Of a stretch of DNA of 64,000 bases, positions 33,102 through 44,475 are shown one piece after another. Position 1 is the stretch's first letter; every line of letters starts with the position of its first letter. The position numbers were made by a program, and so were the translations under genes. The DNA comes from Bipolaris cookei. Taxonomy: Eukaryota > Ascomycota > Dothideomycetes > Pleosporales > Pleosporaceae. The stretch spans positions 62,001-126,000 of the forward strand of contig NRSV01000065.1 in NCBI GenBank assembly GCA_002286855.1. Direction: 5' to 3'. The notes below the pieces were generated by a model, which had not been told where the DNA came from, did no database searches, and was given only the letters and a program-made list of their open reading frames with translations.

Positions 33102-34454
33102 ATCCTGGATATCCTCGTCATGGCTCATTTACGAGCCTCAGCCTCTAAATTCATTCTTCAATCACATCTTTCATAATAAAGTTTTGCCGATATTTTGCAA
33201 AAAAATAAAAATAAAAATAAAAATAAAAATCTCTCCAAAGGAGACCCATGATTCGAGGTTCAAAGATACTATATTATGCATTCCACTGCTCCGAAGGAAT
33301 TATTTGATGCGGTTCCACACCGTATCGAAGAGGCCACGTTAGAGATACCAGAAGCAAATAAGAATAAACAAAATGGGGAATTTTTAGATGCTTGCAAGAC
33401 CGTAAATGGAAAGCAGAAGTTTCTGAGATACGCTACACAAACTGAGACCGTCGACGGCTGTAATTACGTGGGGAGCAATCAGCCTATTTGTTGAATGGAC
33501 TCTATTGGCTAGCCAGCGCTTGGTGTTAGCAAGATGTCTAAGTCAATACAGCTAGTTGCACGGTGTACACAGCGTGCGGGTAGGTGGGGGTGGCAAGTAA
33601 CTATGGTTCATTGCTATCTCTGTTCTACGTTCAAAGGAAAAAGGGTTGATGTACTCCTGGGTCCGTGCACAAGTATCCGTGGGGAACCGGAGTCACGCGA
33701 TCACTCCCTCAGTGCCTGATTTAGGTTCGGACACTATTAGAGTGAATTTGTGTACCAGCATCTGAACGATATGCATGAAGGCGAGCTGCTTGGATAACGA
33801 GATTACAATGAAGAGAATAGAATCGGTAGGTGTTACTGTAAAACTATTGCGATTAAGAATGTAGGGAGGGAAGATGGCGCTCTGTTTGACCTAGTTATGC
33901 GTTTGAACGCACAAGGTTGGGGCGACGTTGCTCAAGTTACTGAATACTTAACTTCTAAGAGAACTATAATAAGAAAAAATTCTAAACGCAATCTCGCGGA
34001 TAAACGATTGGTATCAGACATGCATTGCAATCAATAATGCCAACATCAGGTGTATTTGGAAGCAACAAGGGCTGTTTACTCAAGAAAGCGTCACGTGATT
34101 CTTTGGCTGGCAGCCACAGCCAATGAAAGCTTCTGGTGGCCCGAGGGTGTTGCTTACGAATGTTCGGAAGACCCGGATGCCGGTGGATCCGGCTGTCGGC
34201 GACATTACAAACCACTTTCCACTCGCGACGCGATTACAGCGAACGCGAGCATAACATCTTCGTCCATTTTTCGGCCCCTCGGTTTGAAGACTGCAATAGA
34301 GGTGTAGAAGTGCATCAGAGTTTCGGTACGTTTTCAAGTAGAAATATATATGTATAGCTAAGGTTTCATCTTGTTTCATCTTACTCAACATTCTGCATTT
34401 TAGCATCTCTTTCCCAAGATACCCATCAGTTTGTTAATTCTTTGATATTCAGTC
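33102..34454. other. Gene-free region between transposon remnants and AIF2-like gene
   Basis: About 1.35 kb with no convincing gene. It may contain further degraded repeat sequence. The right end must hold the promoter of the oxidoreductase gene; a CACGTG-containing palindrome occurs near 34090. Confidence 0.4.
33199..33230 (+). repeat. (AAAAT)n simple repeat
   Basis: A short tract of A-rich pentamers. Such tracts can be the 3' tail of a LINE copy, but nothing coding precedes it directly, so it may be an unrelated simple repeat. Confidence 0.7.
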
Positions 34455-35711
34455 ATGTCTGAACAGCGCAACATCGTCGTGCTCGGCGCTTCAGGTGCCG
34501 GTCTTCAAGCAACTCACTATATCCTCAAGCACATACTACCTGCTCTCAAAGCCAAGAATGATGCCAAATACCACGTCTATATCATCTCGCCATCGTCGTC
34601 TTGGTACTTTAGAAATGCTTCGCCTCGCGTCGCAGCTTCAACTGACCGCATGTCGACTGAAAAAATCATGTTCAACCTGCATGATGCTTTCAAGCAGTAC
34701 TCCAAGGAAGACTTTAGCTTTGTCGAGGCTACCGCAACTGATCTTGACACATCAGCACGGAAAGTCTCATATCGCAGCAAAAATGGAAAAGAGGACCAGA
34801 AATTGCCGTATGATGCCTTGATTGTTGCTACAGGCAGTAACACCTACTTTCCTGCCTTTTCCATGAGTGGAGATGCTCAAGATACTCTGGACTCAGTCGC
34901 TTCGACCAACGAGAAGGTGGCGTCAGCGAAGAAGATTGTCATTGCTGGAGGCGGGGCGACAGCTGTGGAATTTGCTGGTGAAGTTGCTGAGCATCGCAAT
35001 GGCAAGCCGGGATGGTTCAGCAAAGTCGAGCCAAAAGTCGAGATCACCTTGGTCACATCTGATGTGAAGCTCCTACCTGGTCTATCCCTTGCGATTGCCG
35101 AAACAGCAGAGCGCAAGCTCAACGCTCTTGGTGTAAAGGTCATCTACAACACGCGTGTGACCGAATCCTCATCTAAAGAAGATGGTCGGACAGTAATGAC
35201 GCTCCAGAATGGGGACAAGCTGGATGCAGATCTCTACGTGCCTGCCTATGGTGTCCAACCAAACTCTTCCTGGCTTCCGAAAGAGCTTCTGGATGACAAG
35301 GGCTACCTCGTCACCAGCCCCACTCTTCGCGTTGATGCGGCGGGTCCCCGTGTGTATGCCCTTGGCGATATCGGTTCCTACTCACGCAACAATTACTTCG
35401 ACATCTTGAATGGTCTACCTGTTCTTGTCACTAACCTCAAGCGCGACTTGCTGTCTTTTGACCCCGCACACCCTGATGAAAAGCCCAAGGGAAAGGATCG
35501 GATATTTAAGCCCGACACGAGGGAGACCATGGTAGTCCCGATTGGAAGCGGTGGTGGTGTTGGCGCCCTTATGGGTTGGAGACTGCCAAATTTTCTGGTC
35601 TGGTTGGCCAAAGGTAGAGATTATATGGTGGGTATGGGTGGGCTTTCTACGGCACGTGGTGAAAGTGTCAAGAAGGAGATCAAATGGACTGCTGAAGAGG
35701 CTGCCATCTGA
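34455..35711 (+). CDS. AIF2/FSP1-like FAD-dependent oxidoreductase
   Basis: A single exon encodes 418 residues. The N-terminal dinucleotide-binding loop is VLGASGAGLQ (variant GxGxxG), ATG in YDALIVATGSN is the second FAD-related motif, IVIAGGGATAVEFAGE binds NAD(P)H, and YALGDIG near residue 300 closes the FAD site. This is the pyridine nucleotide-disulfide reductase class II fold of AMID/AIFM2/FSP1 and fungal Aif-like proteins. Relatives reduce quinones with NAD(P)H at lipid droplets or membranes and have been linked to cell death or to protection from lipid peroxidation. No mitochondrial leader is seen. Which substrate it uses is unknown. Confidence 0.88.
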   Translation: MSEQRNIVVLGASGAGLQATHYILKHILPALKAKNDAKYHVYIISPSSSWYFRNASPRVAASTDRMSTEKIMFNLHDAFKQYSKEDFSFVEATATDLDTSARKVSYRSKNGKEDQKLPYDALIVATGSNTYFPAFSMSGDAQDTLDSVASTNEKVASAKKIVIAGGGATAVEFAGEVAEHRNGKPGWFSKVEPKVEITLVTSDVKLLPGLSLAIAETAERKLNALGVKVIYNTRVTESSSKEDGRTVMTLQNGDKLDADLYVPAYGVQPNSSWLPKELLDDKGYLVTSPTLRVDAAGPRVYALGDIGSYSRNNYFDILNGLPVLVTNLKRDLLSFDPAHPDEKPKGKDRIFKPDTRETMVVPIGSGGGVGALMGWRLPNFLVWLAKGRDYMVGMGGLSTARGESVKKEIKWTAEEAAI

Positions 35712-36015
35712 TTGTAGCAGAACATATGGAGGCGTTGATGAGCGTTCTAGGGTTCTAGCTCTATATCCTTTCTGTGTAGCTTTAATTAGTAATATCTTAG
35801 AACTTAATGCATTAATGTTTTTCAAGACAGTGGCATGCTTGGTGAAGGTGCTGGGGGTGGAAGAGGTTGGGAGTGGCTGCCCCGCGGAGAATAATGCAGG
35901 ACGATTGGTTTCGAGCTCGCACCACCACATCACGGCGCGCTCCGCGTCTACACGACTCCCGCCTATCCTTGCACCCCACGTACGCGGCCCCAATGCGGGG
36001 TGAGTAACAGATCAA
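35712..36015. promoter_or_regulatory. Promoter region of the FHIP gene
   Basis: About 300 bases lie between the AIF2-like stop and the FHIP start. They hold the 3' UTR of the former and the promoter of the latter. No specific element was identified. Confidence 0.4.
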
Positions 36016-38890
36016 ATGGACTTCGTGCGTATGATTGACAGCAAAAGGATGAAGTGGAAACTGACTGGACACAGTGGGTGAGGCTACTTGGCGGCTCGTC
36101 CCAGAAGAAGAAGCAGATCGCGCCAAACAACCCGCAGCAGCGGCTGGCACGCTTCCGGCAGCGATACAACCAAGTTCTGGTATGCGAGTGCGTCGATCCC
36201 ATGATGCCCATGACCTGACAAACAGCAGCAAGCATGGCAAAAGGCAACCAACCTCGCAAACGACCGCGAAGCGCTGGGCAACATCCGCCGTGGCTTCCAG
36301 GCCCTCACCGCGATCCTCAGCGATGAGTCCCGATCACCCGCACCCCACATGTGTCTGCAGTTCGCGGCCGCCCAGCAGATATACACGGCCGTCTCCAAGA
36401 TAGCAGCCACCGCGCACGACGAAGGTACCGTTAGGGACGCCGTCGCATTCTACAATGCCCTCATCGATAGCGAGGAAGAGGACTTTCTCGAGAATGATGT
36501 CTTCGCCGCCTCCCTCATGAACTTCATCGACCGGACAATCGGATCTGGCAGTATAGGCATTGGCGAAGACATTGAGGCCGACATTGTCGAGCTGCTGTTC
36601 GGCATTGCGGCCAAAATCCGGTTACAACCAGAGATCCTGCATGTCTGGTTCACCACCACATCTGCGGACAGCCAAAGGCGGCTTCTCAACCAGAAAGCCG
36701 ATTTTGCGGGTGTCACACAAAAAGAAGATTTCCCACTGTGCTACCAGCTCATCGACCATGTCCACCATGAAGGTCGTATTGGAGACTTTGCACGCACTGG
36801 CCTACTGTACATATTCGAGTCTGCTTCCAGGTCCATAGATCTGGAGCAGTGGATAGTGAACAGTGACCTCCCTACACTCATGGCAACTGGGTTAGGAGCA
36901 CTGTACAGTCAGATGAGCAGGTAGGATATAGATCCACCCTCTGATTCTACAGCAAGCTAACATGGCGTAGGAAACTGTCTATCCTACATCCTCCACAAGA
37001 TCTGCCTCTTATACTGTCTCTTTCCGATTACCCCGAAATGAAATCGAACCCACAAGCAGAGAATTTCTTCAGTGTCGACTTTCAAGGTCATCTTCTTACG
37101 TTCCTGTCTTACCTTGCGTTCTGGCAAGATGTATTGGAGCATTGCAGATCTGCTGACGTCAGAGTCACACTGATTGACCACTTCCAAGCTTTGTTTCTTC
37201 AGCAGCTCTTGTTCGTGTTCACCATGAACGCCTCGCATGCATTCTGCTAATCTCATATAGGTATCCTTCACTGCTGGAATCGTCCGATGCTGATGGCGGT
37301 TCTTCGGTTGCAGTGCTTACATATCTCCGCCATATACTGGACGGTCTGGACCATCCCGAGCTTGTACACATGATGCTTCAGTATTTGCTAGCATTACTGG
37401 ACTATACGACGTCTACAGCACCACGTTCACCCGCTGCTGTCAAACGACGCCAGTCGCTTATGCTGCTCAGCGCAACAGACAAGGATGACGACAAACTCAA
37501 CCCATCGCTATTCAATCTTGTCGATCTTGTGCTGGGTAGCACTGCTTCCAGAAATCCCCAGACCGTCACCGCAGCGTTGAAGTTGACAACAGTGATTCTG
37601 AGCAAAAATCACAGCTATGCACTTGGATCTCTTGTAAAGGTTATGACCACTCACCACAAAGAGCATCACAGGACAGTCGGATCGCTGAACAAGGAGCTTG
37701 AGATGTATCTCAACGTTGCTGTGGACCTTGCCGGTCTTGAAGGCGTTGACGATGCCTATGACAGCTATCTGAAAGATGTGTTGAGCTTACTGGAATCTCA
37801 TCCTTGTTCGCTGAAGACGATTGGCATACCATCCATGTCTGGGAAGAATCAAGGCTACTTTGACTCAGCTGAAGCCTCGGCTAGGGATGTTGACCCGCAT
37901 CACCTGCTCCCAGAAGACCCACTCTTCCAAACCCTGATTGACCTGCTGCTAACATTCCTCACAAACGATGTCGAGACTAATCTGGCACTTACCGAGGCAA
38001 TTATCACGCTCGGAACATGCTCTCAGCTGCGTCTTGAAGGCTGGTTGTCTGTTGATCCTGCCGACTACCACTTCGAGAACACTAGCTCCGAAATAGAGTC
38101 GTTCTCAAATGATAATTTGCGGGCCATGTACATGGCTGAAAGGCTCCCAAGTTGGAACCCAGCAGCCACACCCCAGTTGCTGGCGTGCTTGCAGCAGCTT
38201 CAAGCTCAAGTCAATGCTCTCCGCAGCGACGTCAAGGACTGGGATGAGCAGGTTGCTAGTCGTAAAGACACTTTCCGTATCCACCAAGACATAGAAGAGG
38301 AGTCCAAAATATCTACACCTCAGTCAAAAGCAGTTAGAGCTCCTTCCGAAACACCAGCTGGGTCTTGGACACCACAGATACCAAAACATGTTCTGGACCC
38401 TCCAAAGACGCCTTCGCGAGCTCAGTCTCCTCGAGGAAGAAAAGAAGCACTTGCAGCGTCAAGAAATATGTCTGGAGCATCCGCAGTTCCCTCAAGATAC
38501 GGCGGGCAAACACTCGTTGGCTCACCTGCTCGAGCGGCGTCCCCTCTATCAGTGCAAAATGTCAGCATTCTACAGCCGTCGCTCATGTCCGATGTCGATG
38601 CCAGTATAGCGCAAATCAGGATGAATCAATTCGGCAAGAGACGCATTCGCTTCCGGCGCACAGCTGGATCAAGAGAGGTTGAAGTCATGCTATCCAAGTT
38701 CCAGCCGCCACCAAAGGAGCCTTCTGAAGACGCAACAGATAGCGCTGAAGAGAAGGAGGAGGATGATATTCGAGAGGCAAGTCTAATGCATATCATTACG
38801 AACGTGGTGATTCTGCAAAACTTTGTGCTGGAGCTCGTGGCGTTGATACAAGTCAGGGCCAGCTTGTTTAATGAGGTCAAGTTTCTTTAA
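36016..38890 (+). CDS. fhipA: FHIP family protein (FTS-Hook complex subunit)
   Basis: Exons are 36016-36024 (9 nt, only MDF), 36075-36179, 36226-36920, 36971-37210 and 37261-38890; all introns are 46-50 nt, and the product is 892 residues. The rebuilt N-terminus MDFWVRLLGGSSQKKK and the long helical body (NFIDRTIG, VVDSL-like helices, LTYLRHILDGLDHPELV, KEHHRTVGSLNKELEMYL) match the RAI16-like/FHIP family. In Aspergillus and animals FHIP joins FTS and Hook to tie early endosomes to dynein. A disordered Ser/Pro-rich segment lies at about residues 690-770, and the C-terminus is acidic then helical. Intron 2 ends in CAGCAG, so either of two acceptors 3 nt apart could be used, adding or dropping one Gln. 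Confidence 0.85.
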
Positions 38891-39916
38891 GGGTGTAGTG
38901 CTTGCTGTGGGGGTGTTTTCGGTTTAGTACCACGAATATACCCATTTTTATGTCTGTGTCTTGGCCTTTCTATCCACATGGCTGTTTACGATTATCTTTA
39001 CATGAATGTAAGAACGGCAGAGGACCCGCACGTGCTGTGTTGTTCCGAGGTATTCTCGCGCATGTGCATTGTCAACCCGCCTTACGGAAAACACAGGGCT
39101 GCATCGGAAATATTGCCGGGTGCCCCTCAAACGTCGTTCTTCCACACTTTCACATGTCGATCATTCCACCCCTCATCCACCATCAAACTGCCATGTGTGC
39201 GAGCTCGTGAAAGCGCACCAACCATGAAACAACCAAGAACCAGAACTAGCATTTTTCCTTCTCTCATATTCTGCCAATGCTGCCACTCCACGAAAGCCAC
39301 AATGAGCAATTAATTGTTACAGGAGCTTTGGAGACTTGAAGCTCGGTTACTGCATGGTTCCATATGCCGATTCCCGGCCGAACGACATCAGCATATCGTA
39401 ACTTCCGCTCGTCCACTAAGGCAAAATCCGGGGTACGCCAAGTGTTACCGTTAGTTGCCAGGCTAGGTCATACCAAACACAGACGCGTGCCAGTCTAAAC
39501 TCAGACATGCGGCCTGGGCTCACGCAAAGGCCGAGGCTGGTGGGAGCGAATGAAAGCTGTCTGACCTCTGGTACCCGCGGGTAGCTTCTGATCAGCCCCT
39601 GGTAAGAGAATATTACTGACGGAATGTCCTTGCTCTTTCTTTCTTGACTCACAGTTCTCTTTTTTTGGTTCCTCATCTTCTGCTTGGTGCTTCTTGATAC
39701 CAGTCTAGTAGCTGTTTGCTTCTTATATTTTTCCTCCGTTGGCTTGAGTATAAGGTTCCAAGCCGAGGCTCATCAGATACGCTGCGGTTTTTTAATTGAA
39801 ACTGAGTGCAAATTGGCTCGCTTTGATATTATCAAGAGGCTTGGGTAGCTGTTGGGTTGAGCTTCGCGCAACTGGGACTTTCCTTTCAGAAGGAGTAGAC
39901 ATCAAGGTTATACAAT
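38891..39916. other. Intergenic region, promoter of carrier gene
   Basis: About 1 kb without a recognisable gene, holding the FHIP 3' UTR and the promoter of the succinate/fumarate carrier. Its last 250 bases are T-rich, like fungal core promoters. Confidence 0.4.
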
Positions 39917-41199
39917 ATGTCTGCAAAGTCGGTACAAGGGCCTAATGGCAAGAAGCCCGCGTCAGCAGCCACCAATCTGATAGGTAAGCTATACGGACAA
40001 TGTATGGCATTCACTGGCAAAGGCTGAAATTTTTTGTGTAGCTGGTGGTGGTGCTGGTATGATGGAAGCTCTCGTGTGCCATCCTCTGGGTAGGTTTTAC
40101 AGTTACCACAAAGTGAATTGACTTCCAATAAATTTAACACAATTTTAGATACGATCAAAGTTCGAATGCAGTTGTCAAGACGAGCTCGCGCGCCAGGAGT
40201 ACGTTCCACTTCATACCTGCACACAATGCGGCAGGACAATTGCTGATATAGCACTGTAGGCGAAGAAACGTGGCTTTATTACTACTGGTGCCGAAATTGT
40301 GAAGAGAGAAACAGCATTAGGTCTATACAAGGGTTTGGGCGCGGTGCTGACTGGAATCGTCCCGAAGATGGCCATACGATTTACGAGTTACGAATGGTAC
40401 AAGCAACTGCTAGCGGACAAAGAAGGCAACGTCGCGTCGAAATCTACATTCATGGGTGAGTTTCTTACATTTCTAGCTTCAGTCGCCCTGTCGCGGTTTT
40501 GCTAGAAAGATATCAGCCACGATCAATACTAACTATACACAGCTGGTCTCGCCGCCGGAATTACAGAAGCCGTTCTTGTTGTCACTCCTATGGAAGTGGT
40601 AAAGATCCGTCTACAAGCGCAGCACCACTCTATGGCAGACCCACTCGACGTGCCGAAGTACCGAAACGCCGCTCATGCGATGTACACTGTTGTCAAGGAG
40701 GAAGGCGCTGGAGCATTGTGGCGCGGTGTCTCGCTCACTGCTCTGCGCCAGGGAACCAATCAAGCGGCAAACTTCACAGCATACTCTGAGCTGAGAGCGC
40801 AATTGCAGAATTACCATGGCAGCACCGACATTCCCAGTTACCAAACAAGTATGATTGGACTGATAAGCGGTGCTGTGGGACCTTTTACAAATGCACCCAT
40901 TGATACCATCAAGACGAGGCTGCAGAAAACGCCTGCCGAGGCAGGCCAAAGTGCCCTACAACGAATTACAAATATTGCCAGGTAAGATTTTAAGCCATTG
41001 TATACTACGCACAGGAACTAATCGGACTGGCAGTGATATGTGGAAGCAAGAAGGAATTCGAAGTTTCTACAAGGGCATTACACCACGCGTTATGCGAGTC
41101 GCTCCTGGTCAGGCTGTTACATTTACTGTATACGAGTATCTAAAAGGTGTTTTGGAGCGTGGAAGAGAGATGCTACCGGGCGGCCAATACGAAGAGTAG
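39917..41199 (+). CDS. acuL: Mitochondrial succinate/fumarate carrier
   Basis: Six exons (39917-39983, 40042-40089, 40149-40198, 40260-40455, 40543-40981, 41034-41199) give 321 residues. The three mitochondrial carrier signatures are all present: HPLDTIKVRMQ, TPMEVVKIRLQ and APIDTIKTRLQ, one per repeat, with six predicted membrane helices. Length and sequence agree with yeast SFC1/ACR1 and Aspergillus AcuL, which exchange cytosolic succinate from the glyoxylate cycle for mitochondrial fumarate across the inner membrane. It is needed for growth on acetate or ethanol. Its presence in the same window as acetate kinase is a thematic coincidence unless co-regulation is shown. Exon joins fall in consistent phases. 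Confidence 0.9.
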
Positions 41200-41538
41200 G
41201 CTACGACCAGGCGGGGTAAGTGTCGGAGGTAGTTTATGAGTTCTTTGATATTCTGAATAGCAAGTGTAAAATGATTGATTGTATTTGGAAATGAATTTCT
41301 TTTTGCCTGCATGATTCATGCTTGTACTGGGCCATCTCTAGGAACAGGAAGGTATGGCAAAAGCAGGGACTGCCAAGTGCATCCGCCATTCACCCCACTT
41401 GCCCCACGTACCCATGCATCACAATGCTACGTCAGCGTAAACAAGCAGAGTTGGCAGCTCAACAACCTATACCCTACCACGGCCATTTGGACATCAACTT
41501 CTTCTACAGAGCGTGTTCACGATAAGATCTCACACAAG

Positions 41539-42578
41539 ATGCAGTCCGGCATCTCCGGTACTGTTACCTGAATTCCCAATTCTGAGAAACCCCCTAACAA
41601 TGAGCAACAGCTTCCCAAGAGCTCAAATCTGCCCTAGGCAGCCTCATAACATCGACCAGCGAACGCGGCATTTTAGCAACAATCCAGAAGGAAACCATTG
41701 TACCCAGCGGCACAATATCTTCGAGTGCCTCGACCTTTGTCGACGATCTCTCGAATCTCCAACCCCACGTCAAGGACAACGCGGCGTTGTACATTCTCCT
41801 CCGCCGCGCCGATAGCCTGAGCAGCTCAGATAAGAGCCTGGTGGCAGTGACATATGTCCCCAATGCGGCGCCTGTACGACAAAAGATGCTCTTCGCATCC
41901 ACACGGTTGACCCTTGTGCGCGAGCTAGGCGGTGAACACTTTGCAGAAAGCATTTTCACAACCGAAGCGTCAGAGTTGACAACTGAAGGCTGGGAGAAGC
42001 ATGTAGCTCACACTGAATCCGAGAACCCATTGACGGCCGAAGAGCAGTCGCTGCAGGACATCAAGGCCGCCGAGGCGCTGGAGAGCAGGGGCACGCGAGG
42101 CCAGAGCCTCGCTCAGGGCGGCAAGTTGGCCATTCGTGCTGATAACGGAGTCGCAGAGGTATTGAAGAAGCTGGGCCAGGGAGGTGGAGATAACCTTGTG
42201 CAGCTGAGAATGGATGGTGCGTCTGAGACATTGAAGCTGGTGTCTTCATCGTCAGCCACACCATCATCCATCTCAGGGTCCGTCGATACAAAGGAGCCGC
42301 GATATGTATTTTACCGCCACGACGACCCAGATGCGTCGATTGTCTTTATCTCGACGTGTCCGAGCAGCGCGAAGATTAGGGAACGAATGATTTACGCTGC
42401 GAGTCGCGGTAACGTGGTGTCGCTTGCACAAAACGATGGTGGCCTCAAAGTGCTAAAGAAGCTCGAGGTTACGAATCCTGATGAGATTACCGAGCAAGTT
42501 ATCATGGATGAGTTCAAGGTGGAGAAGAAGGAGGAAAGTAAAGGATTTGCTAAGCCCAAGAGGCCAGGACGCCGATGA
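41539..42578 (+). CDS. twf1: Twinfilin, actin-monomer-binding protein
   Basis: Exon 1 (41539-41557, 19 nt) encodes MQSGIS; exon 2 (41611-42578) follows a 53-nt intron with a perfect CTAAC branch site. The product is 328 residues. The start MQSGISASQEL is diagnostic for twinfilin, and the protein has two ADF-homology domains joined by a short linker (about residues 1-140 and 170-315). The first has LLRRADSL and LVRELGGEHFAESIF, and the second YVFYRHDD and SSAKIRERMIYAASR. The tail is basic (KPKRPGRR), as in the family, where it contacts capping protein. Twinfilin sequesters ADP-actin and promotes depolymerisation in the cortex. Confidence 0.9.
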
Positions 42579-42777
42579 ACGAGGCTTACATGAATGCATT
42601 TTGGATTGCTATGAGAATCATAGACTGAAGACGTATGCTGGCGAATACGTTTAAAATTAGAAAAAGCGGATATCCCAATCGACACATTCATTCCTCTTCC
42701 TTTTTTTTACGTTGCATGCCCTATATGCATACAGCCATGACGGCCGTTGAATCAAAATTATATCACCCTCGTACCAG

Positions 42778-44262
42778 TTACTCATCCCCATCCCTCAAAA
42801 AACTCCGATTCCCATGCGGTCTCCTCTCCATCCTACCCGCCCTCGCAAACCCACCCTTCTTGCCCACCATCTTCTTCTCCACCTGCCTCCCCTTGAGCCA
42901 ATGCTCCCTTACATTCTTCGAATCCCGATTCACCTTTGGCGGCATAACTTTATTCTGCTGCGCCAACACAGCGACGTTGAGTTTTCCCTTTTCAATATCC
43001 TTGACGGGCTTGTCAGTGCGCTCGAGGAACTTGATATGTTGGTTCAGTTTCTCTTTTCGCTTTTCCTCTTCGGTTTTGCCGCGGCGCTCGGGTGGGGGTG
43101 TGGGCGGGCGCTGGTCATCGATTGTGGCGAGGAGGGAGGCAGGGAGGAGGCCGTTAGATGTGTCGAGGTGCATTGGGTGTTCGGAGTCTGATTCTTGGTC
43201 TGCATCGGGTTCCCCTTTTGCTGCTGCTTTAGCTTCTTTGGCGGCCTGCTTGGCTAGTTTCTTTGCCTTCTTTTCTTCGCGCTCCCGCTTAGCGGTTTGT
43301 TGAGCGACGAGGAACTCCTCGCGAGCTTTGCGCTTTGCGTCTTCTTTAGCTTGTTGGGCTTTTTGCGCGCGGTCGGCTTCGGCGCGGGCAGCGAGGGCTC
43401 TGGAGCTTGCCGCTGCGATAGTAACAACTTCGGGGGCTTCGTCATCTGAGTCACTGGCGTCATCGTCGGCTCGGGGTGCTTCGACTACAGGCTCGGCGGC
43501 TTCGTAACGCTTGTTGCCTTGCTTGTTCATGACTGGCGAGACTGGTGCCGGCGCAGGTTCCTCGCTGCCGAAGCGCATATGTGTTTTCTTAGCCTGCGCT
43601 GAGGGAGGTATAGCATTTTGCGAGAGTATAGGTGCCATTTCGCTCTCGTAGGTAGAAGACGGTACCTCATCGGTTGTTTCAACAAGCTCCTTCTGTGGTG
43701 TCTTCTTGGGACGCCCTCTTCCCTTATGCACTGCCGTTGATGGTGTCTGCTCGTTTAGGATTCTGGCTTTTGGCGTGGGCGAGCCCTCTGGCCGCTTGTG
43801 TGTAGCTGGCGTGGCATAGATGGACCCGGAGGCCTGTGTTGGTGTGTAAAATGCAGGGTTTCGCACAGTCGATGGCACTTCATCTTCCTTTTCCACGGTA
43901 TTGGACGACTGATCTGAAGTATCGGCGCCAACGACTACTTGCGGGCTTGATTTTTGTCGAGCTGGCAAGCCGCTCTGCTTGGGTGTCTCGGGCGCTTCTA
44001 GTTCTTGCGCATTGACAGCAATCGTGTCCGGGGTATCGTTTGAAGATTCTTGTGAAGGCTCATCTGCAGATTCTTCCTGTCCTTTTGACTCCGCTGCACT
44101 TCCTTTCTTTGTTGTGGCCTTTGGCGCCTTTCTTTGCCTCTTTGTCTGTGTTGGTGTCTCTAGCGACTCCAGTTCTCTCTTTCCGACCTGCTTTCTTGTC
44201 GAGCTGCGAGGCGTCGGCGTCGGTGCGCCTGGCGTCTCTGTTCCTCCTCGTGTTGTGACCAT
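42778..44262 (-). CDS. utp16: Utp16/Bud21-like U3 snoRNA-associated protein
   Basis: A single exon from the ATG of MVTTRGGTETPG encodes 494 residues; a longer open frame upstream lacks an ATG. The protein is highly charged with Ser/Thr/Pro-rich and basic nuclear stretches, an Ala/Lys/Glu coiled coil at about residues 300-370 and a conserved C-terminal block containing KFLERTDKPVKDIEKG, KVMPPK and SKNVREHWLKGRQ. That block fits the U3_snoRNA_assoc family (Utp16/Bud21), part of the small-subunit processome that cleaves pre-rRNA in the nucleolus. The family call rests on the C-terminal block alone. Divergent from the next gene with about 210 bases between starts. Confidence 0.7.
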   Translation of the reverse strand: MVTTRGGTETPGAPTPTPRSSTRKQVGKRELESLETPTQTKRQRKAPKATTKKGSAAESKGQEESADEPSQESSNDTPDTIAVNAQELEAPETPKQSGLPARQKSSPQVVVGADTSDQSSNTVEKEDEVPSTVRNPAFYTPTQASGSIYATPATHKRPEGSPTPKARILNEQTPSTAVHKGRGRPKKTPQKELVETTDEVPSSTYESEMAPILSQNAIPPSAQAKKTHMRFGSEEPAPAPVSPVMNKQGNKRYEAAEPVVEAPRADDDASDSDDEAPEVVTIAAASSRALAARAEADRAQKAQQAKEDAKRKAREEFLVAQQTAKREREEKKAKKLAKQAAKEAKAAAKGEPDADQESDSEHPMHLDTSNGLLPASLLATIDDQRPPTPPPERRGKTEEEKRKEKLNQHIKFLERTDKPVKDIEKGKLNVAVLAQQNKVMPPKVNRDSKNVREHWLKGRQVEKKMVGKKGGFARAGRMERRPHGNRSFLRDGDE

Positions 44263-44475
44263 TGCGACTGCAATACTGTGGGCCTGGCTGTGTCCTGGCG
44301 AAAGCGCAGCTTGGATTTGGATGTCTGGGTTGGGTCGCAACTTTCTTCGCGACACCAAAAAAGATTCTGGCGCGCCAAGATTTCGCGGCCACTGCGGACC
44401 TCCAAGGCCAACTAGACATTACTATGTCCAACTTGCACCCACACGCTTGTCACGAGAGGCATTCCTGGCCCAGCC

